From NCBI RefSeq assembly GCF_016918035.1, contig NZ_JAERWK010000021.1:1-64000 (forward strand): a stretch of DNA of 64,000 nucleotides, in the 5' to 3' direction. This DNA comes from Nakamurella leprariae (GTDB taxonomy: Bacteria; Actinomycetota; Actinomycetes; Mycobacteriales; Nakamurellaceae). Shown one piece after another: positions 34,596 through 44,275 of this stretch (within the stretch, counting starts at the first letter, position 1; each line of letters opens with the position of its first letter). A program made the position numbers and the translations under genes. The notes below the pieces were generated by a model. The model made no database searches. It was not told the DNA's origin and saw only the letters and a list, made by a program, of their open reading frames with translations.

Positions 34596-35290
34596 CCACC
34601 CGGCGGCGGGAATCCGCCAGGCGCGATGGGCGGCGCGCTGACCAACGCCACGCTGGGCACCGTGGCGGGCGCGAACGCCGCGCGCCGCGCCGCCGGTCGG
34701 TCGTCCCGGGCCGGAGCTGCGACCGCCGCGCGCGGTGGGGCGGGCGGCTGGACGGGGCGCGGCGGCGGGACCGGCGCCGCCGGCTCCGGCGCCGCGTCGA
34801 CCTGGACGCCGTGCTCGGTGGCCAGCGCGGCGAGCCCACCGGCCCATCCCTGCGAGACGCAGCGCACTTTCCAGGCGCCGACCCGGCGGTACAGCTCGAG
34901 CAGCACGGCGGCCCGCTCGGTGGTGAGACCCTGTGCCGGAGCGTCGATCCCGCCGCCGGACCAGGACGTCCGGACGCCCAGGCCGGCGACGCCCGCCAGC
35001 GATCCGGGCTGGGCGTCATCGAGCGCGACGGCGACGGCGAGGATCTCGACGACCGACGGGACACGGCTCAGGTCGACGGTCAGCCGGTCTGAGCCGGCGA
35101 GCCGGACGGCCCCCTCGGGCGAGGCCGGCTGGTTGAAGAAGACGAAATCGGCGTCGTCGCGCACCGTCCGATCGGCGGTCAGCTGGAACACCATCACGTC
35201 CACCGCGCCGGGCGCGGCGCCGTGCACGGTCAGCTCGAGCCGGTCGGTCGGCAGCGGCGCGTTGGCGCCCCGGGTCAACGGTGCGGTCAC
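34526..35290 (-). CDS. TerD-family (tellurite/stress) protein with proline-rich tail
   Basis: Residues 1-165 form a TerD domain: LTRGANAPLP, VDVMVFQLTADRTVRDDADFVFFNQ, LSRVPSVVEILAVAVALDD, and LYRRVGAWKVRCVSQGWAGGL. These domains bind Ca2+ and are found in stress, tellurite-resistance and phage-inhibition gene sets. A Pro/Ala-rich tail of about 90 residues follows (PPPRPVQPPAPP, GGFPPPGG), whose DNA overlaps the Nudix gene. GTG 35290 is the likely start. No other ter genes are nearby. Confidence 0.85.
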   Translation of the reverse strand: MTAPLTRGANAPLPTDRLELTVHGAAPGAVDVMVFQLTADRTVRDDADFVFFNQPASPEGAVRLAGSDRLTVDLSRVPSVVEILAVAVALDDAQPGSLAGVAGLGVRTSWSGGGIDAPAQGLTTERAAVLLELYRRVGAWKVRCVSQGWAGGLAALATEHGVQVDAAPEPAAPVPPPRPVQPPAPPRAAVAAPARDDRPAARRAAFAPATVPSVALVSAPPIAPGGFPPPGGQPPPTPAGPFPRVVAGFPPPGT

Positions 35291-35309
35291 CCCGACATCA
35301 TCCCGTCCG

Positions 35310-36743
35310 TCACTCCGGCAGCGGCCGGAACTCACCGGAACCGGTCACCTTGGCCACCGCCCGGATCTTGTTCACCGCATCGAGGGCCGCGACCTTGTAC
35401 GACTCGGCCAGGGTCGGGTAGTTGAACACCGCGTCCACCAGGTAGTCGACGGTCCCGCCGCAGCCCATCACGGTCTGCCCGATGTGCACCAGCTCCGTCG
35501 CGTTCGTCCCGAACACGTGCACGCCCAACAACTCTCGCGACTCGCCGTGCACCAGCAGCTTGAGCATGCCGTAGGAGTCGCCGATGATCGCGCCGCGGGC
35601 CAGCTCGCGGTAGCGGGCCACGCCGACCTCGAACGGCACGTTCTCAGCGGTGAGCTGGTCCTCCGTGCGGCCGACGTAGCTGATCTCCGGGATCGTGTAG
35701 ATGCCGATCGGCTGCAGATCGCCCAGCTTGCTGCCGACCGGCTCGCCGAACGCGTGGTACGTCGCCCGGCGGCCCTGCTCCATCGCGGTCGCGGCCAGGG
35801 CCGGGAACCCGATGACGTCGCCCACGGCGTAGATGTGGTCGACCTCGGTCTGGAAGTGCTCGTTGACCTCGACCCGACCCCGGTCGCTCGAGGTGAGCCC
35901 GGCCGCGCCGATGTTGAGCCGGTCCGTGACGCCCTGCCGGCCCGCCGAGTACAGCACCGTGTCGGCGGGGATGCGCTTGCCCGACTCCAGCACGGTCAGC
36001 GTGCCGGCCGGGTGCCGCTGCACCTCCTTGACCGACTCGGAGAACCGGAAGGTCACCGCCCGGTCGCGCAGCTGGTACTGCAGCGCCTCGATGACCTCCT
36101 TGTCGCAGAAGTCGAGCATGGTCGGCCGCTTCTCGACCACCGTCACCCGGGTGCCCAGCGCGGCGAACATGGAGGCGTACTCGATGCCGATCACCCCGGC
36201 GCCGACGACGACCATCGACCCGGGGACCTGCTCGATGCCCAGGATCTGGTCGGAGTCGACGATGGTCGATCCGTCGAACTCGACGCTGGCCGGACGGGCC
36301 GGGCGGGTGCCGACGGCGATGACGATCTTGTCGGCGGTGAGCTCGCGGTGCACGCCGTCCTCGCCGACCACCTCGACGGTGTGCGGGTCGACGAACCGGC
36401 CGGTGCCCACGACCAAGTGGACGTGGTTGCGCGCCAACTGGTTCCGGATGACGTCGATCTCCCGGCCGATGACGTGCTGGGTCCGGGCCGACAGGTCCGC
36501 GACGGTGATGTCCTCCTTGACCCGGTAGGACTGGCCGTACAGCTCACGCTGGTTCATCCCGGACAGGTAGATCACGGCTTCGCGCAGCGTCTTGGACGGC
36601 ACCGTGCCGGTGTTGATGCAGACCCCGCCGACCATGTCGCGGCGTTCGATCACGGCGGCGCGGTGGCCCAGCTTGGCTGCGGCGATGGCCGCCTTCTGGC
36701 CGGCCGGACCCGAGCCGATCACGATCATGTCGTAGTGCTCCAC
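35310..36743 (-). CDS. sthA: Soluble pyridine nucleotide transhydrogenase (SthA type)
   Basis: The 477-residue flavoprotein has an FAD-binding [17 protein letters not shown], an NAD(P) fold [17 protein letters not shown], and [13 protein letters not shown] near the C-terminal FAD contact. In the usual disulfide position ([17 protein letters not shown]) the second cysteine is missing. That separates SthA from dihydrolipoamide dehydrogenase. It moves hydride between NADPH and NAD+ in the cytoplasm. CGGGGAGGCACC precedes the GTG. The bkd operon nearby lacks its own E3, but this protein has no active-site disulfide and is not a candidate. Confidence 0.9.
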   Translation of the reverse strand: MEHYDMIVIGSGPAGQKAAIAAAKLGHRAAVIERRDMVGGVCINTGTVPSKTLREAVIYLSGMNQRELYGQSYRVKEDITVADLSARTQHVIGREIDVIRNQLARNHVHLVVGTGRFVDPHTVEVVGEDGVHRELTADKIVIAVGTRPARPASVEFDGSTIVDSDQILGIEQVPGSMVVVGAGVIGIEYASMFAALGTRVTVVEKRPTMLDFCDKEVIEALQYQLRDRAVTFRFSESVKEVQRHPAGTLTVLESGKRIPADTVLYSAGRQGVTDRLNIGAAGLTSSDRGRVEVNEHFQTEVDHIYAVGDVIGFPALAATAMEQGRRATYHAFGEPVGSKLGDLQPIGIYTIPEISYVGRTEDQLTAENVPFEVGVARYRELARGAIIGDSYGMLKLLVHGESRELLGVHVFGTNATELVHIGQTVMGCGGTVDYLVDAVFNYPTLAESYKVAALDAVNKIRAVAKVTGSGEFRPLPE

Positions 36744-36938
36744 GGTGCCTCCCCGTCGCGCGGACCCACCGGTCCCGACCGAGCGGCGGACCGTGGCACA
36801 CCCGAGCGGCGCCGGCACCGGCGTCACCGCGGGTCACACCCGCTCCGATGGTCGCACAGCCGAGGTCGGCGTGAGCCACCACGAGGTTCCCGGCAGATGA
36901 ACGTCGGCGTTCCGCACCCGGACGCGCGTCCGGCGGGC

Positions 36939-37268
36939 CTACAGGTACAGGCCGGTCCCGCCCCGCGTCGTCTCGTGCGCCACGGCCTGCAGGTCGCGCT
37001 CGCGCAGCACCAGGTAGGTCTCGCCACCGACCTCGACCTCGTACTGGTCGTCCGGGCTGAACAGCACCTGCTCGCCCTGCTTGACCGACCGCACGTGCTG
37101 TCCGACTCCGTGCACCTCACCCCAGACCAGCCGCTTGGCCACCGTCGCCGTGGCCGGGATGACGATGCCGGCGCGGGAGGTGCGCTCCCCGCCGCCGGAG
37201 GGCAGCTTGACCAGGATCCGGTCGTGCAGCATCTGGATGGCGAACGCGGAATCGGGCACGGCGGGCAT
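36939..37268 (-). CDS. GroES-like co-chaperonin family protein
   Basis: The 109-residue protein follows the Cpn10 pattern: HDRILVKLP, ERTSRAGIVIPATATVAKRLVWGEVHGVG, VKQGEQVLFSPDDQYEVEVGGETYLVLRERDLQAV. No groEL is next to it. The divergence from canonical GroES (no YGGTE; instead DQYEVEVGG) suggests a paralogue rather than the housekeeping co-chaperonin. It sits between sthA and the bkd operon, same strand. Confidence 0.85.
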   Translation of the reverse strand: MPAVPDSAFAIQMLHDRILVKLPSGGGERTSRAGIVIPATATVAKRLVWGEVHGVGQHVRSVKQGEQVLFSPDDQYEVEVGGETYLVLRERDLQAVAHETTRGGTGLYL

Positions 37269-37534
37269 CAGCGCAGGCTAGTCGCTCCGATCGACCGTCC
37301 GAGCCGGCCCGGGCCGGGACGTGAATGACCCCGGGCGGCTGCCAGGTCGGGGGTCCGGCAGCAACCCGGGGTCGCACGTGTCATCGGCGTCGACCGCGCC
37401 GGCGTTACAGACTCGAGCCGATCCGGATCGATCCGCCGACCTTTCACTCGCTCGGGGGATGTTCGGGGCCGGACCACGACCGGCCGTTCCGCCGAACGGG
37501 GAGGCCGGGCACCGGACCGAGCGACCGGCCCGGG

Positions 37535-39010
37535 TCAGTACGCCAGGGTCGACGCCGGATCCCCGAGCAGCGAGGCGACGTCGGCCAGGAAGATCGAGCC
37601 CTGCTGGCCGTCGACCACCCGGTGGTCGAACGACAGCGACAACTGGCAGACCTTGCGGACCGCCAGCTCGCCGTCCACCACCCACGGAGCGTCCTTGATC
37701 GACCCGACGGCCAGGATCCCCGACTCCCCCGGGTAGAGGATCGGAGTGCCGGTGTCGACCCCGAAGATCCCGATGTTGGTGATGGTGAAGGTGCCGCCGG
37801 CCATGGACGCGGGCGTGGTGCGGCCGGCCCGGGCCTCCTCGGTGAGCACACCCAGCTGCTGGGCCAGCTGCAGCACGTTCATCGCGTCGGCGTCCCGGAT
37901 CTTCGGCACCACGAGGCCTCGCGGCGTCGCCGCCGCGATCCCCAGGTTCACGTAGTCCTTGTGCACGATCAGCTGACGGTCGGAGTCCCAGCTGGCGTTC
38001 AGCTCGGGCGTGCGCCGCAACGCCAGGCAGACCGCGCGGGCCACGAAGGCCAGCGGCGTCAGCTTCACCGCGGCGTACTCGCCGCGCCGGCGCAGCCGAT
38101 CCCGCAACGCCATCAGCTCGGTGACGTCGATGGTGACGAACTCGGTGACGTGCGGCGCGGTGAAGACGCTGCGGACCATGGCGGCCGCGGTGGCCCGCCG
38201 CACCCCTCGGATGGGCAGGTACCGCTCCCGGGCCACCGGGTCGTACACACCCTCGTTGGGCAGGTCGGCCGCGACGATCTCCGCGGACGACCGGGCGCCG
38301 GCCGTGCCCTCGGACTCGGGGAGCAGCGGGACCACCGGAGTGTTCAACGACTCGGTCAGCCGCTCGGCCGCCGCCTGCACGTCGGCGCGGCCGATGATCC
38401 CGTCCGCCCGGGACGGGGCGACGGCGCTGAGGTCGACCCCCAGGTCCTTGGCCAGCTTGCGCACCGGCGGTGCGGCCAGCGGAGCAGCGGCACGAGCGGT
38501 GGGCACCGCGGCGGACACAGCGGGGCGCGGATCGGCGGCGGCGGCCGGTGCCGGTCCGGTGGCGGGTTCGGTGGACTCAGTGGGCCCGGTCCCCCGGCGA
38601 CCGTGCCGCAGCCGCCGCCGGGCGCCGTGCTCCGGTGTGCTCACCCCGACCAGCGTCACCACCCGTTCCCCCACCCCGTCGGCGGCGGTCCCGGTCGCCG
38701 CCGGCGCGGCGGCCGCCGCGTCGGCAGCTGCACCGGTGCGGATCGCGATGATCGGCGTGCCGACCGCGACCAGGGTGCCGGGGGGGACCAGCAGCTCGGC
38801 GACCTCACCGGCGTAGGGCGACGGCAGCTCGACCGCGGCCTTGGCCGTCTCGATCTCGACCAGCATCTGGTTCACGGTCACCTGGTCACCGACGGCGACG
38901 TGCCAGGTCAGCACTTCAGCCTCGGTGAGGCCCTCCCCGACGTCGGGCAGCGGGAAGACCTCGACGCCGGGAGTCGAGGACGCCACCGGGGCGGGCGGGC
39001 GGGCGGTCAT
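37535..39010 (-). CDS. bkdC: Branched-chain 2-oxoacid dehydrogenase E2 component
   Basis: The 491-residue acyltransferase has a lipoyl domain with the lipoylated lysine in EIETAKAAVELP (about residue 56), a Pro/Ala linker, a peripheral-subunit-binding domain (VRKLAKDLGVDLSAVAPSRADGIIGRADV would be the span, around 180-210), and a catalytic domain ending SFDHRVVDG with the catalytic His and Asp. It transfers the acyl group to CoA in leucine/isoleucine/valine breakdown. It is last of three genes, E1-alpha, E1-beta, E2, matching M. tuberculosis bkdABC. No E3 gene is adjacent. Confidence 0.92.
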   Translation of the reverse strand: MTARPPAPVASSTPGVEVFPLPDVGEGLTEAEVLTWHVAVGDQVTVNQMLVEIETAKAAVELPSPYAGEVAELLVPPGTLVAVGTPIIAIRTGAAADAAAAAPAATGTAADGVGERVVTLVGVSTPEHGARRRLRHGRRGTGPTESTEPATGPAPAAAADPRPAVSAAVPTARAAAPLAAPPVRKLAKDLGVDLSAVAPSRADGIIGRADVQAAAERLTESLNTPVVPLLPESEGTAGARSSAEIVAADLPNEGVYDPVARERYLPIRGVRRATAAAMVRSVFTAPHVTEFVTIDVTELMALRDRLRRRGEYAAVKLTPLAFVARAVCLALRRTPELNASWDSDRQLIVHKDYVNLGIAAATPRGLVVPKIRDADAMNVLQLAQQLGVLTEEARAGRTTPASMAGGTFTITNIGIFGVDTGTPILYPGESGILAVGSIKDAPWVVDGELAVRKVCQLSLSFDHRVVDGQQGSIFLADVASLLGDPASTLAY

Positions 39011-39061
39011 CGACCACCGCCTGCGGGCAGCGGTGCACGGCGAGTCATGCGGTCGGTCCTC

Positions 39062-40087
39062 TCAGGAGTCCAGCACCCGGTCGATCGCGTCCAGCACGCG
39101 GTCGACACCGGGAAGGTAGAGCGGTTCCACGCGACTGGGCGGGTACGGAGTGTCGGAACCGCCGACCCGCTGCACCGGCGCGGCGAGCGAGTAGAAGGCC
39201 TCCTCGGTCACCCGGGCGGCCACCTCGGAGGTGATCGACGCCTCCAGCGGAGCCTCGGACACCACCACCAGACGTCCGGTGTGGCGCACCGACTCCAGCA
39301 CCGGCCCCAGGTCCAACGGCGACAGGGTGCGCAGATCGATCACCTCGACGGCCACGTCGTCGGCCGCCGCCGCCTCGGCCGCGGCCAGCACCGTCTTCAC
39401 GCTGGGGCCGTACGTGACGACGGTGACGTCGCTGCCCGCACGCCGGACCAGGCTGGAGAACGTCGTGGGCACCGACCCGGACGACCGGGTGTCCCGCTGC
39501 ACGGGGGCCTTCTCCCAGTACCGCCGCTTCGGCTCGAAGAACACCACCGGGTCGTCGCAGGCGATGGCCTCGAGCAGCATGTCGTACCCGTCCTGCGGGG
39601 TGGCCGGGCTGACCACCCGGATCCCGGCGACGTGGCAGAAGATCGACTCGGGCGACTCCGAGTGGTGCTCCACGGCACCGATCCCGCCGCCGTACGGCAC
39701 CCGGATGACCATCGGGACCCGCAGCTTGCCCTGGGACCGGTACGACACCTTGGCCACCTGGGACACGATCTGGTCGAACCCGGGCCAGACGAAGCCGTCG
39801 AACTGGATCTCGGTCACCGGCCGGTACCCGCGGTACGCGAGACCCACTGCGGTGCCGATGATCCCGGACTCGGCCAGCGGGGTGTCGATGACCCGGTGCT
39901 CACCGAAGTCCTTCTGCAGGCCGTCGGTCACCCGGAACACACCGCCGAGCCGGCCGACGTCCTCACCCAGCACGAGCACTCGGTCGTCCCGCTCCATGGC
40001 GGTGCGCAGGGCGTCGTTCAGCGCCTTGGCGAAGGTGCTCGGGGCGACGTCCGACTGCGGGTCCCCGGCGGTCACGATGCTCGTCAT
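39062..40087 (-). CDS. bkdB: Branched-chain 2-oxoacid dehydrogenase E1 beta
   Basis: The 341-residue protein is a transketolase pyrimidine-binding and C-terminal domain pair: ALNDALRTAMERDDRVLVLGEDVG, DTPLAESGIIGTAVGLAYRG, EIQFDGFVWPGFDQIVSQ and VIRVPYGGGIGAVEHHSESPE. It forms the alpha2-beta2 E1 with BkdA. Its ATG overlaps the BkdA stop codon (ATGA), and GCAGGGAGGGCACCG lies upstream, so the subunits are made in step. Confidence 0.93.
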   Translation of the reverse strand: MTSIVTAGDPQSDVAPSTFAKALNDALRTAMERDDRVLVLGEDVGRLGGVFRVTDGLQKDFGEHRVIDTPLAESGIIGTAVGLAYRGYRPVTEIQFDGFVWPGFDQIVSQVAKVSYRSQGKLRVPMVIRVPYGGGIGAVEHHSESPESIFCHVAGIRVVSPATPQDGYDMLLEAIACDDPVVFFEPKRRYWEKAPVQRDTRSSGSVPTTFSSLVRRAGSDVTVVTYGPSVKTVLAAAEAAAADDVAVEVIDLRTLSPLDLGPVLESVRHTGRLVVVSEAPLEASITSEVAARVTEEAFYSLAAPVQRVGGSDTPYPPSRVEPLYLPGVDRVLDAIDRVLDS

Positions 40088-41316
40088 CGGTGCCCTCCCT
40101 GCGTCGACACGTTCATCGGCACGGCCTCGTCCAGCGCCACGAACCGTCGGTCGTCGGCCAGTTGTCGTTCCAGCTGCTCGGTCGGCTCGACGAACACGTG
40201 CGAGTAGATCCGCTCCAGCGGCGGATCGGCGAGCGTCAGGCAGTGAGCCCGGAACCGGGCGGCCAGCTCGTCGGCGTCCCGGTCGACCTGGTCGAAGAAC
40301 TCCCGGTCGGCCTGGCCGGTGCGACTGAGGTGGACGCGGACCCGCTCGATCGGATCGAGCAGCTTCCAGGCCTCCTGCTCGTCGGCCAGCCGGTACCTGG
40401 ACGGATCGTCGGAGGTGGTGTGCGCGTCCATCCGGTAGGTGAACGCCTCGATCATCACCGGGCCGTTGCCGCTGCGGCACTCCTGCAGCGCCCACCGGGT
40501 CACCGCCAGCACGGCCAGCACGTCGTTGCCGTCCACCCGGATGCCCGGGAAGCCGTACCCGCTCGCCCGCCGGTACAGCGGGACGCGCGACTGCCGTTCC
40601 ACCGGGTGGGAGATGGCCCACTGGTTGTTCTGGCAGAAGAAGACGATCGGGGCGTCGAAGGACGCGGCGAACACCATGCCCTCGTGCACATCGCCCTGGC
40701 TGGTGGCGCCGTCCCCGAAGTAGACGACGGTCGCCTCGCCGGAGTCGGCATCGTGGTCGTGCCCGAGTGCCCCGTCGAGCCGCTGACCCATCGCGTACCC
40801 GGTGGCGTTGAGCACCTGGTTGCCGATGACGATCGTGTACGGCCAGAAGCCGGTCGCCCGCGGATCCCAGCCGCAGTGCTCGGTGCCCCGGAACAGGCTG
40901 AGCAGCTCGGTGGGGTCCACGCCCCGGCACCATGCCACGCCGTGCTCCCGGTAGGACGGGAACGCCACGTCGCGGGGCCTCATGGCCCGACCGGAGCCGA
41001 CCTGAGCCGCCTCCTGACCGAGCAAGGGCGCCCACAGGCTGAGCTGGCCCTGCCGTTGCAGCGCGTTGCCCTCCCGGTCGAACCGGCGCACCAGGACCAT
41101 GTCCCGGTACAGACCGCGCAGCTCCTCGGCGCTGATGTCCAGCGCGAAGCGCGGGTGCTCGACGCGTTCGCCCTCCGGGGAGAGCAGCTGCACCGACTCC
41201 ACGTCCGCGGCCACCGCCCGCAGCCCGGACATGACCGCGGTGCCGGGCACGCCGGCGACCTCCACCCGCCGCGAGGCCTGCTGCACCGCTTCCACTGCCG
41301 TCGTCTTCGCCTGCAC
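40084..41316 (-). CDS. bkdA: Branched-chain 2-oxoacid dehydrogenase E1 alpha
   Basis: The 410-residue protein carries the thiamine-diphosphate motif GDGATSQGDVHEGM...CQNNQWAIS, preceded by GQEAAQVGSGRAMRPRD and followed by EAFTYRMDAHTTSDDPSRYR (the phosphorylation-loop region of this enzyme class). It decarboxylates 2-oxoacids of the branched-chain amino acids. GTG 41316 follows GAGGAG at short spacing; GTG 41328 or 41331 are alternatives. First gene of the bkdABC operon. Confidence 0.92.
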   Translation of the reverse strand: MQAKTTAVEAVQQASRRVEVAGVPGTAVMSGLRAVAADVESVQLLSPEGERVEHPRFALDISAEELRGLYRDMVLVRRFDREGNALQRQGQLSLWAPLLGQEAAQVGSGRAMRPRDVAFPSYREHGVAWCRGVDPTELLSLFRGTEHCGWDPRATGFWPYTIVIGNQVLNATGYAMGQRLDGALGHDHDADSGEATVVYFGDGATSQGDVHEGMVFAASFDAPIVFFCQNNQWAISHPVERQSRVPLYRRASGYGFPGIRVDGNDVLAVLAVTRWALQECRSGNGPVMIEAFTYRMDAHTTSDDPSRYRLADEQEAWKLLDPIERVRVHLSRTGQADREFFDQVDRDADELAARFRAHCLTLADPPLERIYSHVFVEPTEQLERQLADDRRFVALDEAVPMNVSTQGGHR

Positions 41317-41380
41317 CGGACTCCTCACCACGTCGATCGTCCCGATGGTGGCACGAACCGGGCACCGACGTGACCCAGGC

Positions 41381-41401
41381 CACCTCCTACTGTCGGAGGT
41401 G
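41381..41401. promoter_or_regulatory. Inverted repeat upstream of bkdA
   Basis: CACCTCC-TACTGTC-GGAGGTG is a perfect 7-bp inverted repeat 65 bases upstream of bkdA, in the 213-bp gap shared with the divergent CoxG-like gene. It may be an operator; no adjacent regulator gene is present. Confidence 0.35.
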
Positions 41402-41529
41402 CGACAGTCGGCCCCGGAGCTGCCCGACCGCCGCCGCGGGCGGTCGTCGGGCGGTCCCGCCGTCCGCCTACGATCGGTGAGCGGCCGGATGCAGCGGCCG
41501 ATCGACTCGGACGGACCGTGGAGGCTGTC

Positions 41530-42261
41530 GTGGAGCTGGAGCACCGGTTCGAGCTGCCGGTCGGCATCGACCGGGCCTGGGACACCCTGTCGGACATCGG
41601 TCAGGCGCTGCCCTGCCTGCCGGGTGCCACGGTGGACAAGGTCCAGGGCTCCGCGTTCCAGGGCTCGCTCAAGGTGAAGTTCGGGCCGGTGCGGCAGACG
41701 TTCCGTGGCGAGGGCCGGGTCGTCGAGCACGACGCCCAGACCCACCGGGTCCGCGTCGAGGCCACCGGCACGGCCGGCGCGGCGACCGAGGCGGTCGTGC
41801 TGGTCCGGGCGTCGGCCACCGCACTGGCGCCGAACCGGACGGCGATCGACCTGGTCACCACCCTGTCCCTCACCGGCCGGGCCGGCCGCATCACCGGCCC
41901 GATGCTGGTCCGCGCGAGCAACCAGCTGATCGGCCGCTTCGCCGACTGCCTGTCCAACAAGCTGGTCGGCCGGGCCGCCGGCGGTGCCGAGCTCGTCGAT
42001 GTCGTCGACCCCAACGAGGTCGCGGCCCGCATCGCCGCCCAGGAGCGGGCCGCGGCCGAGCGGGCCGCACACCACCCGACGCACACCTCGCGCGCCCTCG
42101 CCGGGCATCGCGCCCCCGCGCTGTCGCACGCCCCAGAGGGCCCGTCCCTGCTCTCCGTGGTCGTCCCGGCCGTGTCGGCCGTCGTCGGCGCACTGCTGCT
42201 GCGCAAGCTGTTCAAGCGCTCGTCCCGCACAGCCGGCGGGACGGACGAGCTGCAGGACTGA
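41530..42261 (+). CDS. CoxG-like SRPBCC protein with C-terminal membrane anchor
   Basis: Residues 1-150 form the SRPBCC (START-like) fold of the carbon-monoxide dehydrogenase subunit G family: DRAWDTLSDIGQALPCLPGA, GSLKVKFGPVRQTFRGEG, AIDLVTTLSLTGRAGRI. An Ala/Glu-rich linker leads to a single C-terminal hydrophobic helix (LLSVVVPAVSAVVGALLL) followed by basic residues. CoxG recruits CO dehydrogenase to the membrane, but no cox genes are here, so its partner is unknown. GTG 41530 is chosen for GGAGG five bases upstream. Confidence 0.83.
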   Translation: MELEHRFELPVGIDRAWDTLSDIGQALPCLPGATVDKVQGSAFQGSLKVKFGPVRQTFRGEGRVVEHDAQTHRVRVEATGTAGAATEAVVLVRASATALAPNRTAIDLVTTLSLTGRAGRITGPMLVRASNQLIGRFADCLSNKLVGRAAGGAELVDVVDPNEVAARIAAQERAAAERAAHHPTHTSRALAGHRAPALSHAPEGPSLLSVVVPAVSAVVGALLLRKLFKRSSRTAGGTDELQD

Positions 42262-42333
42262 ACGCGTGGACCGGACGCCCGGTCCTGACCGCGGTCGGTC
42301 CTGATCGCGGGGAGACCACACCGCGCAGACGGG

Positions 42334-42373
42334 TCCGGCCCGCCGGGACGCCGGAGCGTCCTGACGGGCCGGA
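42334..42373. terminator. Hairpin between CoxG-like gene and pckG
   Basis: TCCGGCCCG pairs with CGGGCCGGA around a 22-base loop, 15 bases before the pckG stop codon on the other strand. Confidence 0.55.
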
Positions 42374-42388
42374 TCACCGGTCGCGAGG

Positions 42389-44275
42389 TCAGCCGCGCGG
42401 GGTGGCCTCCGCCAGCCGCAGCTTCAGCGCGTCGAGCTCGTCGCGCAGCGAGCTGGGCACGCTGTCGCCGATCTTGGCGAACCACTCCTCGATCAGCGGG
42501 AGCTCCTGCCGCCACTCCTCCGGCTCCACGGCGAGCGCGGCGGCCAGCTGATCGGGGGTGACGTCGAGACCGTCGATGTCCAGGGCGCCCTCGGCCGGAA
42601 CGTAGCCGATCGCGGTCTCCTCGGCCGTGGCGGCACCGTCCAGCCGCTCGATGATCCACTTCAGCACGCGCGAGTTCTCGCCGAACCCCGGCCACAGGAA
42701 CCCGCCGTCGGCGTCCCGCCGGAACCAGTTCACGTAGAAGATCTTCGGCAGCTTGGTCGCGTCCGCGCCCTTGCCGACGTTGATCCAGTGCTGGAAGTAG
42801 TCACCGGCGTTGTAGCCGATGAACGGCAGCATGGCCATCGGGTCGCGCCGGACCACACCCACCGCGCCGGTGGCCGCGGCGGTCGTCTCGCTGGACAGCG
42901 TGGCACCCATGAAGACACCGTGCTGCCAGTCGCGGGCCTCGCTGACCAGAGGGATCGTCGTCTTGCGGCGCCCGCCGAACAGGATGGCCGAGATCGGGAC
43001 ACCGACCGGCTCGAAGTACTCGTCGGCCAGGATCGGTACCTGGGTGATCGGGGTGCAGAACCGCGAGTTCGGGTGGGCCGCCGGCTGCCCGGCGGACGCC
43101 AGCTCGTTGCCGTCGGCGTCCACGCCGGACGGGGTCCAGTCGCGGCCCTTCCAGTCGGTCAGGTGGGCCGGCGGCTCGTCGGTCATGCCCTCCCACCACA
43201 CGCCACCGTCATCGGTCGCGGCGACGTTGGTGAAGACCGAGTTGCCGGCCTCGATGGCCCGCATGGCGTTCGGGTTGGTGTTCCAACCGGTGCCGGGGGC
43301 GACGCCGAACAGGCCGGCCTCCGGGTTCACCGCGTAGAGCCGGCCGTCCTTGCCGAAGGTCATCCAGGCGATGTCGTCGCCCAGGGTCTCGACCTTCCAG
43401 CCCGGGATGGTCGGCTCCAGCATGGCCAGGTTGGTCTTGCCGCAGGCGCTCGGGAAGGCGGCCGCGACGTAGTGCGTGGTGTTCGACGGCGAGGTCAGCT
43501 TGAGGATGAGCATGTGCTCGGCCAGCCAGCCCTCGTCGCGGGCCATCACCGAGGCGATGCGCAGCGAGTAGCACTTCTTGCCGAGCAGGGCGTTGCCGCC
43601 GTAGCCCGACCCGTACGACCAGATCGACCGCTCCTCGGGGAAGTGGACGATGTACTTGGTCTCGTTGCACGGCCATGCCACGTCGGCCTGGTCGGCCTCG
43701 AGCGGAGCGCCGAGCGAGTGCAGGCCCTTGACCCAGGTGTGGCCCTTGTTGATCAGGGCCAGCGCCCGGTCACCGACGCGGGTCATCACGCGCATCGAGG
43801 CGACGACGTACTCGGAGTCGGTGATCTCCACGCCCAGCTTGGGGCTGGCGGCCGTCTCCGGGCCCATGCAGTACGGCATCACGTACATGGTCCGGCCGCG
43901 CATCGCACCGCGGAACAGCGGCGTCAGCAGCTCCTTCATCTCGGTCGGGTCCATCCAGTTGTTGGTGGGACCCGCGTCCTGCGGACGCTCGGAGCAGATG
44001 AAGGTGCGGTCCTCGACCCGGGCGACGTCCGCCGGGTCCGACAGCGCGTGCCAGGAGTTCGGCATGCCGGCCACCGGGCGGAACGTGCCCGCCGCGACCA
44101 GCTTCTCGGTCAGTTCCTGCCACTCGGCGTCCGAACCGGTGACGAACACGATCCGGTCGGGAGTGGTGAGCGCCGCGACCTCCTGGATCCAGGCCAGCAG
44201 ATCGGGCGCCAACGGATCCGGACGATCCTGGGCCGCGCGGTCGTCCTGGGTGGCCCCGGAGAGCACGGACGTCAT
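42389..44275 (-). CDS. pckG: Phosphoenolpyruvate carboxykinase (GTP)
   Basis: The 628-residue enzyme has the GTP-type PEPCK motifs: the P-loop [15 protein letters not shown], kinase-2 GDDIAWM, the ARD-like [21 protein letters not shown] and NWFRRD. It decarboxylates oxaloacetate to PEP with GTP, the first step of gluconeogenesis in actinobacteria. Several starts are possible (TTG 44284, ATG 44281, ATG 44275); 44275 has the best spacing (nine bases) from AGGAG. It is preceded by a low-GC regulatory stretch with an inverted repeat. Confidence 0.95.
   Translation of the reverse strand: MTSVLSGATQDDRAAQDRPDPLAPDLLAWIQEVAALTTPDRIVFVTGSDAEWQELTEKLVAAGTFRPVAGMPNSWHALSDPADVARVEDRTFICSERPQDAGPTNNWMDPTEMKELLTPLFRGAMRGRTMYVMPYCMGPETAASPKLGVEITDSEYVVASMRVMTRVGDRALALINKGHTWVKGLHSLGAPLEADQADVAWPCNETKYIVHFPEERSIWSYGSGYGGNALLGKKCYSLRIASVMARDEGWLAEHMLILKLTSPSNTTHYVAAAFPSACGKTNLAMLEPTIPGWKVETLGDDIAWMTFGKDGRLYAVNPEAGLFGVAPGTGWNTNPNAMRAIEAGNSVFTNVAATDDGGVWWEGMTDEPPAHLTDWKGRDWTPSGVDADGNELASAGQPAAHPNSRFCTPITQVPILADEYFEPVGVPISAILFGGRRKTTIPLVSEARDWQHGVFMGATLSSETTAAATGAVGVVRRDPMAMLPFIGYNAGDYFQHWINVGKGADATKLPKIFYVNWFRRDADGGFLWPGFGENSRVLKWIIERLDGAATAEETAIGYVPAEGALDIDGLDVTPDQLAAALAVEPEEWRQELPLIEEWFAKIGDSVPSSLRDELDALKLRLAEATPRG

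Noticed and set aside
35310-36743. SthA as the E3 (dihydrolipoamide dehydrogenase) of the nearby bkd operon
   Set aside because: The redox disulfide is incomplete: only one cysteine is present in [12 protein letters not shown], which excludes lipoamide oxidation.
36939-37268. Housekeeping groES
   Set aside because: No groEL is adjacent and the sequence lacks several canonical GroES residues, so only the family name is given.
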